Shown here piece by piece: positions 17,020 through 24,827 of a DNA stretch of 64,000 bases (within the stretch, counting starts at the first letter, position 1; the number at the start of each line of letters is the position of its first letter). The position numbers and the translations under genes are program-made. Below the pieces are notes generated by a model. It had not been told where the DNA came from and did not search any database. It was given only the letters and a program-made list of their open reading frames with translations. Source of the stretch: Candidatus Manganitrophaceae bacterium (lineage in GTDB: Bacteria > Nitrospirota > Nitrospiria > SBBL01 > Manganitrophaceae); contig JACQEZ010000009.1 of the NCBI GenBank assembly GCA_016200325.1, positions 90,766-154,765 of the forward strand, in the 5' to 3' direction.

Positions 17020-19230
17020 TCAGCACCGGCTATAGCCGCACTCCACGTTCGGACACTTCATGCACCCTTCCTGCATCCGCATCGTGTCTTTACATTCGGG
17101 ACACGGCTCGGTGATTGTGACCGGCTGGCCGACGGAATCCATGACCTTTTGAATTCCTCCGTTGATCGCCATCAAAGGAACCCGGATGTCGCCGTACTCC
17201 CGATGAACTTCATGGAGATGATGGGCGATCCTTGTGATCGATCCCCCCAATCGCAGAATCTCCGAACCAAAGCGGCCGACGATCGCAACCAGGCTCTGAT
17301 GCTGTCCTAAGGCCGGGTTGGCGAAGATCTCCCGCGGTTTTCCATTCAGGAACGCGACGTGAATATACGCGTTCCCATCCTTCGTTCGAACGCGGACCCG
17401 TTTCTCGTCGACGATATCCGGCAAATCCAGAACATCGCCCCAGTGAAGCATCCCTTGTAAATCTCCTGTACCGTTTCCATTTTCCTTCGCGCTGACCTTT
17501 CCGACATTCATCACCTGATCCGGCCGGCTGCCATCCCGGTAGACGGTGATTCCCTTGCAGCCTGAGTTGTAAGCCAAAAGATAGGCCTCCTTCACCTCCT
17601 CGACGGTTGCGTGGGGAGCGAGATTGATCGTCTTGCTGACGGCCGAGTCGCTGAATTCCTGGAAAGCGGCCTGCATCAAGACATGCCATTTGGGCGAGAT
17701 CTCATGCGCCGTTACGAACACTTGTCTCCATTCCAGCGGGATCTGCTCGAGTCCCCGGACCGATCCATGGTTCTCGATGATCTGATTCGGAAGATCGTCG
17801 CTCCAAAAACCCTCTCGCTTCGCCACCTCAACAAAGTAGTCGAGCGCATAAGAGAGCTTCTCTCCCCCCATCACGTTCTTGTACCAGATCAGGGAGAATT
17901 CCGGCTCGCACCCTCCGGAGGTATCGGCGATCATGGAGATCGTCCCGGTCGGCGCGACCGTGGTGATGTACGAGTTGCGGACCTTCTCTCCCCTTTCTTC
18001 ATGACGGGATCCGCTCCAGTTCGGATAGACCCCTCTCTGTTCCGCGAGACGTTCCGACTCTTGATACCCGGTGTCTCGAATGAACGCCATGACCTGTCGG
18101 GCCGTCTCGAGTCCCAATTCCGAGTCGTAAGCGATGCCCAATTTAAACAGCATCCGCGCGAAGCCCATGATTCCCAACCCGATCTTTCGATTCGCTTTCG
18201 TGACCTTCTCGATCTCCTTCAGCGGGTACCGGTTCATATCGATGACGTTGTCGAGAAAATAGATGGAAGATCGAATCGTTTCCTCCAGCGCAGGCCAATC
18301 GATCCTGTATTTTCCATTCTCCTCGATGAGGTGCCGCTCCAGACTGACGCTTCCCAAGTTGCAGCTCTCGTAGGGCAGCAACGGCTGTTCTCCGCACGGA
18401 TTGGTCGCCTCGATTGAACCAATGAGAGGCGTGGGGTTGGTCTTGTTCGCCCGATCGATGAAGAAGAGTCCCGGCTCGCCCGTTTTGTGCGCTTGCCGTG
18501 AGATCTGCTCCATCACCTCCCGGGCCGATATTTTCCTGACCACCTCCCCGGTCCGCGGATTGACGAGCGGATAATCCTCTCCCTTTTCGAGCGCCTGCAT
18601 GAAGCTGTCGGTGATCGCGACTGAGATGTTGAAATTAATCACCTCCCCCGTGTCTTCCTTGCACCGGATGAAATCCAAGATGTCCGGATGATCGACCCGG
18701 AGGATCCCCATATTCGCGCCGCGCCGTGTGCCACCCTGTTTGACCGCCTCCGTCGCATGATTAAAGACCTTCATGAAGGAGATCGGTCCCGATGCGACGC
18801 CGCCGGTTGTCCGAACGTGATCGTTCTTCGGCCGAAGCTGGCTAAAGGAGAAGCCGGTGCCGCCCCCGGTTTTATGAATCATCGCCGTCTGCTTGATCGC
18901 ATCGAAGATCTCCTCCATCGAATCTCCGACCGGCAGGACGAAACAGGCCGAGAGCTGCTGCAGATCCCGGCCGGCGTTCATGAGGGTCGGCGAATTCGGA
19001 AGAAACCGAAGATCCGACATCAGCCGATAGAACTCTTCCGAGACTGAATCGATATCGGCGGCCGGATCATAGAGTCGATCGGCTTCGGCGATGTTCCAGG
19101 CGACCCTTCTAAAAAGCATCTCCGGTGTTTCGACGACTTTCCCATCTTCCTTCATTAAATAACGCTTCTCGAGGACAAGAAGCGCATTCGATGTGAGCCC
19201 TTTCTTTTTCTCCGTAGGTTCGAGTTTCAT
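17020..19230 (-). CDS. nrdJ: class II (adenosylcobalamin-dependent) ribonucleotide reductase
   Basis: A 736-residue enzyme that reduces ribonucleotides to deoxyribonucleotides using a B12-generated thiyl radical. Active-site residues are in place: Cys96 (LSACFV), Asn277, Cys279 and Glu281 (NPCGEQ) and Cys290 (ESCNLGS). The 11-residue gap between Cys279 and Cys290 matches class II enzymes. The C-terminus ends in a Cys-rich tail (CPECKD ... CPNVECGYSRC) that should feed electrons to the active site. No small radical-generating subunit is nearby, as expected for class II. AGGAG precedes the ATG. On a mobile element it would boost dNTP supply for replication under any oxygen condition. No cobalamin riboswitch was found upstream. 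Confidence 0.95.
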   Translation of the reverse strand: MKLEPTEKKKGLTSNALLVLEKRYLMKEDGKVVETPEMLFRRVAWNIAEADRLYDPAADIDSVSEEFYRLMSDLRFLPNSPTLMNAGRDLQQLSACFVLPVGDSMEEIFDAIKQTAMIHKTGGGTGFSFSQLRPKNDHVRTTGGVASGPISFMKVFNHATEAVKQGGTRRGANMGILRVDHPDILDFIRCKEDTGEVINFNISVAITDSFMQALEKGEDYPLVNPRTGEVVRKISAREVMEQISRQAHKTGEPGLFFIDRANKTNPTPLIGSIEATNPCGEQPLLPYESCNLGSVSLERHLIEENGKYRIDWPALEETIRSSIYFLDNVIDMNRYPLKEIEKVTKANRKIGLGIMGFARMLFKLGIAYDSELGLETARQVMAFIRDTGYQESERLAEQRGVYPNWSGSRHEERGEKVRNSYITTVAPTGTISMIADTSGGCEPEFSLIWYKNVMGGEKLSYALDYFVEVAKREGFWSDDLPNQIIENHGSVRGLEQIPLEWRQVFVTAHEISPKWHVLMQAAFQEFSDSAVSKTINLAPHATVEEVKEAYLLAYNSGCKGITVYRDGSRPDQVMNVGKVSAKENGNGTGDLQGMLHWGDVLDLPDIVDEKRVRVRTKDGNAYIHVAFLNGKPREIFANPALGQHQSLVAIVGRFGSEILRLGGSITRIAHHLHEVHREYGDIRVPLMAINGGIQKVMDSVGQPVTITEPCPECKDTMRMQEGCMKCPNVECGYSRC

Positions 19231-19522
19231 TTGAGTGTCTCCTGTTGAGATAGCCTAAATTTAATTGATCGTGAGGTTCCTAAAGCGCAACTTCTATGCC
19301 GGGGACGAAAGAAACCGATTCGTTCTATCCGGGCGAATCGCAACCTCCCAAACCCCCTTTGATGTTAGGGACTTATCACCGGCCGCTCGAAATATCCCGG
19401 GCTGCCAAGGAGTCCCGGATCGGGATCGTCCGCTGTTTGGGTGTTCGGAATCCGGACAGTTCGGCTCCCTTTTTCGAGGTAAGACGCAGGAAGAGGAGAC
19501 CCTCCCCCTGCGTCCTTCGACC

Positions 19523-19936
19523 TCAGTGGGTATATCGCGACTTCACGTATCGTATGACCTCTCCCCGCACGCTCCGGCAACTCCTGACGCTGCCTGGATC
19601 GATCCTGCAGACCTTTAAGACCAGAATCGCCTCAAGAATCTCATCGATCGATCCCTTCGCCAACGCCACCTCCCCGACCCACCTCTCCATCGCCGACAAA
19701 AAACGGAGGTCTTCCTCGCCGACCACCTGATAGATGAACAAGGAGATCCGGTCGGCCGCCTTGAATTTCAACCCGAAGCTTTGGGCGTAATGTCTGGCCG
19801 ACATTCTCCAGGAGAGATACCTTGAATACCGGCTCCTGTTAAATGTCCCGCCCGCCGATTCTTGGACGGCCGGAACGGAGGCCCCGACGGCGCCGATTGC
19901 TTCACTCTTTTTATGACCCGATTTGATCCCGCGCAT
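19523..19936 (-). CDS. hypothetical protein
   Basis: A 137-residue basic protein of unknown function. The ATG at 19936 is chosen because GGAG lies seven bases upstream; a TTG two codons earlier is too close to it. The N-terminal 30 residues look disordered. The middle (YLSWRMSARHYAQSFGLKFK) and C-terminus (helical with CRIDPGSVRSCRSVRG) are probably folded. It starts two bases after the stop of the small protein copy 2, so the two are cotranslated. The ribonucleotide reductase gene lies 290 bases downstream. Confidence 0.5.
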   Translation of the reverse strand: MRGIKSGHKKSEAIGAVGASVPAVQESAGGTFNRSRYSRYLSWRMSARHYAQSFGLKFKAADRISLFIYQVVGEEDLRFLSAMERWVGEVALAKGSIDEILEAILVLKVCRIDPGSVRSCRSVRGEVIRYVKSRYTH

Positions 19937-19938
19937 AT

Positions 19939-20136
19939 TCAATCTCCTTTTTTAGGTTTAGGTTTTTGGGATAACGTTTTAGAAGCTCCAGACCCAGAAC
20001 CGACGGAATACCGAAGGCGCCGATCTTCTTCCCTCTGTCCTCGCTGATAGCAAAGGGGTGAGCTCTCATGTCCTTTTGGGGCTTCTCCGTTCCATCTGGC
20101 CAAAAACTTTCCTCCGCGGGATTGATTCTTCTTCAT
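19939..20136 (-). CDS. small conserved protein, copy 2
   Basis: A 65-residue basic protein homologous to the product at 13247-13411. The shared blocks are GGKFLARWNG and SSPLCYQRGQRE. Copy 2 has a longer Lys/Ser-rich C-terminal tail. AAGGAGG precedes the ATG, and the ribosome-binding region GGAGGAAYACCCATG is nearly identical in both copies. It sits downstream of repeat copy B, just as copy 1 sits downstream of copy A. The function is unknown; the paired duplication of gene and leader suggests a functional unit. Confidence 0.65.
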   Translation of the reverse strand: MKKNQSRGGKFLARWNGEAPKGHESSPLCYQRGQREEDRRLRYSVGSGSGASKTLSQKPKPKKGD

Positions 20137-20178
20137 GGGTGTTCCTCCTTGTCATTTGAGTGAGATGATGGACGTTTT

Positions 20179-20296
20179 CGATTGACAAAAAGGCCCCAAA
20201 TCAGTAGACTGATTCTTGAGTATCAGAAAGAATGGTCTCCTAATAAGGGGCCTTCAGAAGGGGTCAATCAGTTACCGCTGATTGATCCCTTTTTCT
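20179..20296. repeat. promoter/terminator repeat module, copy B
   Basis: This is the second copy of the module at 13453-13565. On the plus strand it has TTGACA (20182-20187), a 17-base spacer, TAGACT (20205-20210), and a terminator hairpin (20260-20289) followed by five T. The flanking inverted repeat AAGGCCCC (20190) and GGGGCCTT (20247) is also kept, with a T run in the minus direction. It supplies the stop codon of the gene at 20264-20575. Confidence 0.8.
20217..20294 (+). ncRNA. candidate small RNA from repeat copy B
   Basis: A transcript of about 78 nt is predicted from the promoter and terminator of the module. It keeps the core AATGGTCTCCT and AAGGGGCCTTC of copy A. The loop of the final hairpin differs (TTACCG versus TTCGAG) while both stem arms are preserved apart from one wobble change. 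It is a paralogue of the candidate RNA at 13491-13563. Confidence 0.45.
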
Positions 20297-20575
20297 TTGT
20301 AAGAGTGTCCCGTTTGTTCTCTCTTCAAGCCCGGACCGATCGCTCAAAGGGATAAAGACCTTCTGAGCCACCTGGTAGATCCATCCGAAGAGAACCACGG
20401 CGAGCGCGAGCATGAACACCGAGACCCCCAGGTTGGCCAAAGCGCCCGATGGGTAGCCCAAGATCATCCCCGCCCCCGCCCAGAGAAACAAGACCAGGGT
20501 CGAAACCAGAATGACCCCGCTGAACACCAACAGGGACAAAACGGTCCCGTGAAAGATATTCTGATACGTCTTCAT
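20264..20575 (-). CDS. small membrane protein with two transmembrane helices
   Basis: A 103-residue protein with hydrophobic segments at about residues 8-33 and 42-68, separated by a short GYPSGALANLG loop. The C-terminal ~30 residues are soluble, and the last few are encoded by repeat copy B. GGAGG lies five bases before the ATG. No family is recognised. It may be cotranscribed with the 49-residue gene just upstream. Confidence 0.55.
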   Translation of the reverse strand: MKTYQNIFHGTVLSLLVFSGVILVSTLVLFLWAGAGMILGYPSGALANLGVSVFMLALAVVLFGWIYQVAQKVFIPLSDRSGLEERTNGTLLQRKRDQSAVTD

Positions 20576-20609
20576 ATTGACCTCCCGCTTATTTGATTGT
20601 TCAATGACC

Positions 20610-20759
20610 CTACCTCCCCATCGCCCGGTCGACCCGTATGTCGCGCCGGTGTTTCTTTAAATCGCTCCAATCGATCCCCCGGTCCATGTAAGGCAGCTCT
20701 TTATTCAGTTCCCTGTAGAGGACCTCTTCCCTCGCCGGTTCGCCGATGATTCTCTTCAT
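20610..20759 (-). CDS. very small hypothetical protein
   Basis: A 49-residue charged protein starting MKRIIGEPAREEVLYREL. The ATG at 20759 is supported by AAGGAGA five to six bases upstream; the frame extends further, but that part has no ribosome site. The sequence is helical and hydrophilic, with no known motif. It lies 35 bases ahead of the small membrane protein gene. Confidence 0.45.
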   Translation of the reverse strand: MKRIIGEPAREEVLYRELNKELPYMDRGIDWSDLKKHRRDIRVDRAMGR

Positions 20760-20847
20760 GGTTTCTCCTTTCTTGGGCTTTATGCGCCCTGGTTGATTTG
20801 GAATGACATGCTCCGAGCCAAACGAATCGACTCCCATGCCAATAAAA

Positions 20848-20881
20848 AAGCCCTATGGAGGTCAGAATCTCCGCAGGGCTT
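20848..20881 (-). terminator. intrinsic terminator, minus direction
   Basis: AAGCCCTATGGAG pairs with CTCCGCAGGGCTT around an eight-base loop, and six T follow on the minus strand. It lies in the gap between the 49-residue gene and the decayed toxin genes and shields the former from read-through. Confidence 0.8.
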
Positions 20882-20988
20882 CGACTGTGTCCCGGGCTTC
20901 GGGCTATCTATGATGGATTCCATTAAGGCGGAAAAAGAAAGTGCTTCCGCCGGCGGCGTTCCCCTCGCCGAATCCTCAAAAACTAAAA

Positions 20989-21015
20989 AAGCCTGGGGAA
21001 ATCCTCCTCAGGCTT
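20989..21015 (-). terminator. second intrinsic terminator, minus direction
   Basis: AAGCCTG ... CAGGCTT arms enclose a short purine-rich loop and are followed by six T on the minus strand. It lies just after the decayed DUF5615 gene. A further GGCGGAA ... TTCCGCC hairpin lies between the two terminators. Confidence 0.75.
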
Positions 21016-21071
21016 CTTCCAATCCTATTGACGTCTTCTTAGGAAACATCTATCGAGGTTTTAAATCATGG

Positions 21072-21291
21072 CTAACCCCGCTTTCTAATTCTAATCCTTC
21101 CTGGATCGATAATCACCAGACTCCCTCTAAAGTCTGCCTTTGTAAGCTCCCAAACCGAGGTCACCCGTATGAGCGCAGCCTGACTTTCTTGACTGAATCG
21201 ATATATTTTGTTCATCATCCGCACCCCGAAGGCCATGATCACGGATATCTTTCACTTCGTTATCGCAATCTCTCAGAACTTTATTTGTCAT
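21072..21291 (-). pseudogene. decayed DUF5615 PIN-like toxin gene
   Basis: Read on the minus strand, one frame gives VKDIRDHGLRGADDEQ and another gives IYRFSQESQAALI and later FRGSLVIIDPGRIRIRKRG before a TAG at 21072. These pieces fit the middle and end of a DUF5615 protein, a PIN-like ribonuclease toxin family whose members end in GALVVVEPGRIRIR-like strands. At least two frameshifts and missing sequence separate them, so no intact protein can be made. A fragment ending PEEILAVLDDAAKPLSSEEIR lies directly upstream and may be the tail of the partner gene. Confidence 0.5.
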
Positions 21292-21369
21292 GTCAATTCA
21301 CCGCCCTGATCTCTTCGCTGGAGAGGGGCTTTGCCGCGTCGTCGAGTACCGCCAGTATCTCCTCGGGGG

Positions 21370-21552
21370 TTAGGAACGTTTGGAACCGGCGGTCCGCTTA
21401 GAGATCTTCAAAAACCGCGCTAACTCATCGTCTTTCATGATCTCGTCATGAATGAGCCGGCTCTCCTCGGCGGGGGACAAACCTTTCAACCGTCTTTGTT
21501 GCCGTTCCTGGATTTCATGTTTCATAGCAACAGCGTCAAACTTCTTCTTCAT
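21370..21552 (-). CDS. probable antitoxin of PIN toxin
   Basis: A 60-residue, highly charged helical protein starting MKKKFDAVAMKHEIQERQQR. Its start overlaps the stop of the frameshifted PIN gene (ATGA). Small charged proteins coupled to PIN toxins in this way are usually antitoxins, although most precede the toxin. The internal SPAEESRLIHDEI stretch resembles short toxin-associated proteins. GGAGGTGATC lies upstream of the ATG. Its frame is intact while the toxin's is not. Confidence 0.55.
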   Translation of the reverse strand: MKKKFDAVAMKHEIQERQQRRLKGLSPAEESRLIHDEIMKDDELARFLKISKRTAGSKRS

Positions 21553-22018
21553 GGTTCGATCACCTCCTTCGGTGAATAGATTTCAATCATCCGATATCCT
21601 TTGAGCAAGTTTATCGCATTAAATCCGCGGATCTTTTCGTAATGAACGATATGCTTGAAATTCCAACTCACGATGAGATCTACATCCGCCACACTCGCCG
21701 AAGCCACATGCGCCGCGTCACGGATCGATGCCTCACCTAAAACTCCCGCTTTAATATAAGCATCTCGCAGCGCAGCGATTTCTTCTGCGCCTTCAATGAT
21801 CTCGACTGATTCTGTACGCAATGCGGTCAGTACTCCTCTTACTTCCTTGGGGGCTTCTTTTAATTCAAATAACGTCGTTTCAGAGATTACGAGCAAGAAC
21901 TTTCCTGACTTCACCTCAGCAAAGAATTGATTACTCTCCGCTGAAAACTCATCATCGAAACAACCACGAAGACAGAAGTATCAGCATAGACCCGAAGTTG
22001 CTTTACGAGAAAGTCCAT
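21549..22018 (-). pseudogene. PIN-domain toxin with a one-base frameshift
   Basis: From an ATG at 22018 the frame reads MDFLVKQLRVYADTSVF and then goes out of phase near 21964-21968. One missing G would restore GGCFDDEFSAE and rejoin the long frame ending at 21549. Together they give a full PIN ribonuclease of about 156 residues: the first Asp in YADTS, a later Glu/Asp set (ASIRDAAHVA) and the closing WNFKHI strand. The C-terminal 121 residues remain open from an internal TTG/GTG-type start, but would lack the first catalytic Asp. This is inactivation, or a sequencing error in one base. Confidence 0.75.
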
Positions 22019-22038
22019 CTATTATCCCCCATTTATAG

Positions 22039-22067
22039 ACCATATCAAACCCCATCTTGAACGTCAA
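22039..22067 (-). promoter_or_regulatory. sigma-70-type promoter of the PIN operon
   Basis: Minus-strand TTGACG and TATGGT are separated by exactly 17 bases, and the ATG at 22018 follows 20 bases later. This supports 22018 as the true start of the decayed toxin gene. Confidence 0.55.
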
Positions 22068-22147
22068 CGTCACTGATCGGAGTAAAACGAATCTCAGAAG
22101 GGTATACCAATAACTCATGGAACACGAGAAACCAGTCTTCGCATTTC

Positions 22148-22414
22148 TTAGTTCCAACAGACCCCGTTCAACGGATCCGACCCCTGCAAATGCGACTGGA
22201 GGATGAGTATCTTCACGGTCAAAGAATCGAAACGCTTCACCGCTTCTTTGAGCCCTCGGCAACTGAGACAGACCTCGAATAAGTCATTCAGGACCGACGG
22301 TTCTCCCGGTCTGATCCTCCGCCGATGACCGCACTGATTCATACACAACTGCGAACCTCGACATTGCGTGCACCAATGTCGATGCAAAGTGGCCCATACT
22401 CCTTCTCTCTTCAA
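22148..22414 (-). CDS. small cysteine-rich protein with TTG start
   Basis: An 88-residue protein starting at a TTG (22414) preceded by AGGAGGG nine bases upstream. Cys and His are concentrated in WCTQCRGSQLCMNQCGH and again in VCLSCRG, enough for one or two zinc sites. The C-terminal 40 residues look like a helix-strand unit. No family is recognised. The start is chosen on the ribosome site; the frame continues upstream but without other support. Confidence 0.4.
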   Translation of the reverse strand: MKREGVWATLHRHWCTQCRGSQLCMNQCGHRRRIRPGEPSVLNDLFEVCLSCRGLKEAVKRFDSLTVKILILQSHLQGSDPLNGVCWN

Positions 22415-22638
22415 TAATCGTTCCCTCCTATTTGAACGGTTAATGATACACAAATCCAATATTCTAACGTACGCGGCCGGAAGACGAACTGTATCCAAAT
22501 GCCTTCGACCTGATCGCATCATGTGAGTTCGGTCTTACAAGAACAGCGAACAGACTGATTGAACCCCAATTAAAAGTAGAAGCGATCCGACGGAATAGTA
22601 GCGGTTGATCGCATAGCCAGGTGGCAAGTCGTGTTCTG
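22415..22638. other. short region without a gene
   Basis: Nothing convincing is coded on either strand. It should hold the promoter of the Cys-rich gene (minus) and of any transcript running right. Confidence 0.4.
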
Positions 22639-23312
22639 ATTGAGGACCCAAAAGGCTTCTGAAAGATACAAGCGTTCCTCAATTAAGATGAGGATCGCGC
22701 AAAACTTAACCGGCATACTGCGCCATCGGAGGAGGGGCCGAGCTCACCATGGTCAACGCGAAGGTGTGCCAGGAAACGGAATCTTAGGCCGGAAGGGACA
22801 AAGATGGAGCGCGAAGTGGGACCAACGTCGTCGCAAATCTGCGTTGGTTCGGAGCTGCTGATCTACCAATTGGTAACGTGGGCGATGACAAGTCAAAACC
22901 GTTTAGGGCATGATTTAGCGTTTGGTGAAACCGTCGTAAGAGGTCTCGATTGACCGGAAGGACGCTGTTCGTGACAGATTTAAGCGGGGATTAGGCGCGG
23001 AAACAACGATGCGTCGAGCGTGAGATTGACACCGGATGACTCTTAAAAGAAGCGATCTGAGGATTTGAACGAAGCTGATAGGCGCCGTCATTCATGAGAA
23101 ACTGCTGAGGAGATATTAAGAGCGTCGGTTGCAACGGCCGCATTAATTGTTAATGCGGCAACCTACGAAACCCTTAATCTTAAAAGATCGAAAATGACTC
23201 GGTATCAGTGGGCGATGCGGATAAGAATGGATGATAATACAGGAGCTTATATGCAAATGGCGGGAAGATTAGAAGTAGACGCAAAAAAACCCTTCCGCCT
23301 TTTTCTTTTTTT
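22639..23312 (+). ncRNA. candidate long structured RNA
   Basis: About 670 bases carry no convincing reading frame yet are not AT-rich drift. The plus strand is purine-rich and full of perfect local stems: ATTGAGGA/TCCTCAAT (22639 and 22676), ACCAACG/CGTTGGT near 22830-22857, CTACCAATTGGTAA near 22863, and CCGCATTAA/TTAATGCGG near 23140-23160. The block ends in a strong plus-strand terminator at 23259-23312. A length and style like the large phage and plasmid RNAs (GOLLD, ROOL type) is suggested, but I cannot assign a class. An old decayed gene is the alternative. Confidence 0.35.
23259..23312 (+). terminator. intrinsic terminator, plus direction
   Basis: GGCGGGAAG (23259-23267) pairs with CTTCCGCC (23292-23299) and is followed by TTTTTCTTTTTTT. 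No plus-strand gene ends here, which is why a non-coding transcript from the left is proposed. Confidence 0.7.
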
Positions 23313-23752
23313 AGAAAAACCCGGAAAGGTCAAACGACTTGATATTTTGGACTTTCGTCCCAGGCACCCACGATTTGGGCATTGCAAAAAATCTTTATGA
23401 TTCGAAAAATATCATAAATCAAAAATCGAGTCAAGAAAAAAACATTTTCGGATCAAGAAAACTATCATAAATATACCACCCCGGCGATAAACAAAAGAGG
23501 CGCGCCAACACAGTTAAAGAGATAAAAAGGGTAGTACCTCCAAGTTCGCTAAATAAAACATCGACATGAATCATATCGTGGCAACATGTATGCAACATAT
23601 ATAGCTACGTGACCAGCGACGCCCTCTGAAACAGCTTTCGCAACAAGAAATTACTTTTTTAAGAAAAAATTAAAAGAAACACAAAAAGATTGAACCGTTC
23701 CTGAAAAATGGGGTTTTGTGATTTGGCGAAAGAAAGAATATCGGGTGGGCTT
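23313..23752. other. 440-bp AT-rich spacer without a gene
   Basis: I see no gene. The stretch 23390-23480 contains repeated ATCATAAAT words (for example near 23410 and 23465). No terminator for the minus-strand gene ending at 23753 is obvious. Confidence 0.4.
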
Positions 23753-24229
23753 TTAAAAGTTCTCGCTATGTTTTTTAGCGCTGCGATCTTCTTCAATACA
23801 GCTTGTCCTTTGACACACTCTTCGCTCGTCGAAGGTAACAAAAGGATCGCGGCAGATTCGGCATTGCCTTACTTTCCAGTTTCCTTCTTCACCCTCGGTC
23901 TCAAGAAATTGCAAGACTGTAACAGGCGTGTAATTGAATATTCCGCTGATCGTATAGATGTCAATCTCCGCCTCGAGTAATAGTTCCAGGATTATCCCTT
24001 TGTGAGCATTGTGAACCTTAAGCTTTCTAGGAACACGGGTATAAGGGACTTTTATCCATTTCTGTCTGAGATATTTGGGCGAAATATTTACGATTGGTTG
24101 AACCTGTTTGCATGTCATCCCAGCTTTCTTGGCAAGTGAAATGAATCGATCCCTTTGATCCGAAGATAGGCCGGGATGAGCGTTTAATCTCTGTTCACTT
24201 GAGGAAAGAAGACCATTGTTACGCGCCAA
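23753..24229 (-). CDS. putative zinc-binding regulator, possibly FlhC-like
   Basis: A 158-residue basic protein. The N-terminal two-thirds is helical with HTH-like segments (DRFISLAKKAGMTCKQVQPI and the DIYTISGIFNYTPVTVLQFL region). The C-terminus has CRICRDPF ... RRVCQRTSC, a four-Cys zinc site like that at the end of FlhC. Its TTG start overlaps the upstream gene by 11 bases. The order of an acidic FlhD-like gene then a Cys-tailed gene mirrors flhDC and the AcaDC/SetDC activators of conjugative elements. The similarity is weak and the assignment is inference. Confidence 0.35.
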   Translation of the reverse strand: MARNNGLLSSSEQRLNAHPGLSSDQRDRFISLAKKAGMTCKQVQPIVNISPKYLRQKWIKVPYTRVPRKLKVHNAHKGIILELLLEAEIDIYTISGIFNYTPVTVLQFLETEGEEGNWKVRQCRICRDPFVTFDERRVCQRTSCIEEDRSAKKHSENF

Positions 24230-24770
24230 AAGTTCTACCCCCAGGCAATTGAACTTTCAATTTTACGATCTGAATCATTAGCGCCCGGATAACGCTTTCT
24301 TTTTCCGCGACAAGCTGACGCAGCTTGCTTGTCTCACTGCGTCGCTCGGGGGACACTCTTAACATTGTCTTATGGCGGCGCTCGGAATGAGAGTGGACCT
24401 GTTTGGTGGTCTGATTACCAGGACAAAGTAGGTGTCGAAGCTCCATGTCCACCAGAACGATCTCCTCCGGAGTGGTAGGCACGGAAGGCGGTAGTTCTTC
24501 TCTTAATTTAGATAGGCGCTGAAGCTCGTTCATCGTATAACCCGTGTACGGCTGAAGCATTGAAAGCAAATCGGGATACTGCGAAAATGTTCGGATGGAG
24601 CTGATTAGTTCGATATTTTTATCGATACATTGTGCAACCGTGAGGTAATAGTGCGTTAAAAATTCCTCTCTTCGGGTTTGTGATAACGATAGAATACCTT
24701 TTAATATGAGCTGCTGAATTTTTCCATTTTTTTTTCCTTCATTGAGCATTTGAATCACATGTTCTTGCAT
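24219..24770 (-). CDS. putative helical regulator, possibly FlhD-like
   Basis: A 183-residue helical protein. About residues 40-90 (HYYLTVAQCIDKNIELISS and then MLQPYTGYTMNELQRLSKL) follow the spacing of FlhD, which has YLLLAQRLI-DKA and a LTLPQMVKLAE helix. The C-terminal third is basic and ends in a coiled-coil-like KLRQLVAEKESVIRAL. GAGG lies six bases before the ATG. It is coupled to the Cys-tailed gene downstream. Without a profile search this remains a suggestion; it may be an unrelated helical protein. Confidence 0.35.
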   Translation of the reverse strand: MQEHVIQMLNEGKKNGKIQQLILKGILSLSQTRREEFLTHYYLTVAQCIDKNIELISSIRTFSQYPDLLSMLQPYTGYTMNELQRLSKLREELPPSVPTTPEEIVLVDMELRHLLCPGNQTTKQVHSHSERRHKTMLRVSPERRSETSKLRQLVAEKESVIRALMIQIVKLKVQLPGGRTFGA

Positions 24771-24827
24771 GATTCGCCTCTTTTATTTCGATGGTTACGG
24801 TCATCTTTGGATTTAGATCAAGCCGCT

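Noticed and set aside
19231..19522. Cobalamin riboswitch upstream of the B12-dependent reductase
   Set aside because: No B12-box-like GCCACTG or matching architecture is seen; only a GACGCAGG ... CCTGCGTC hairpin without a T run.
20793..21401. A 202-codon plus-strand frame over the terminators and decayed toxin
   Set aside because: It spans two strong minus-strand terminators and the DUF5615 remnants and shows no domain; it is a chance opening.
22748..23312. Group II intron starting at GTGTGCC
   Set aside because: No domain V-like stem, no reverse transcriptase and no plausible 3' end were found; only the first bases resemble an intron.
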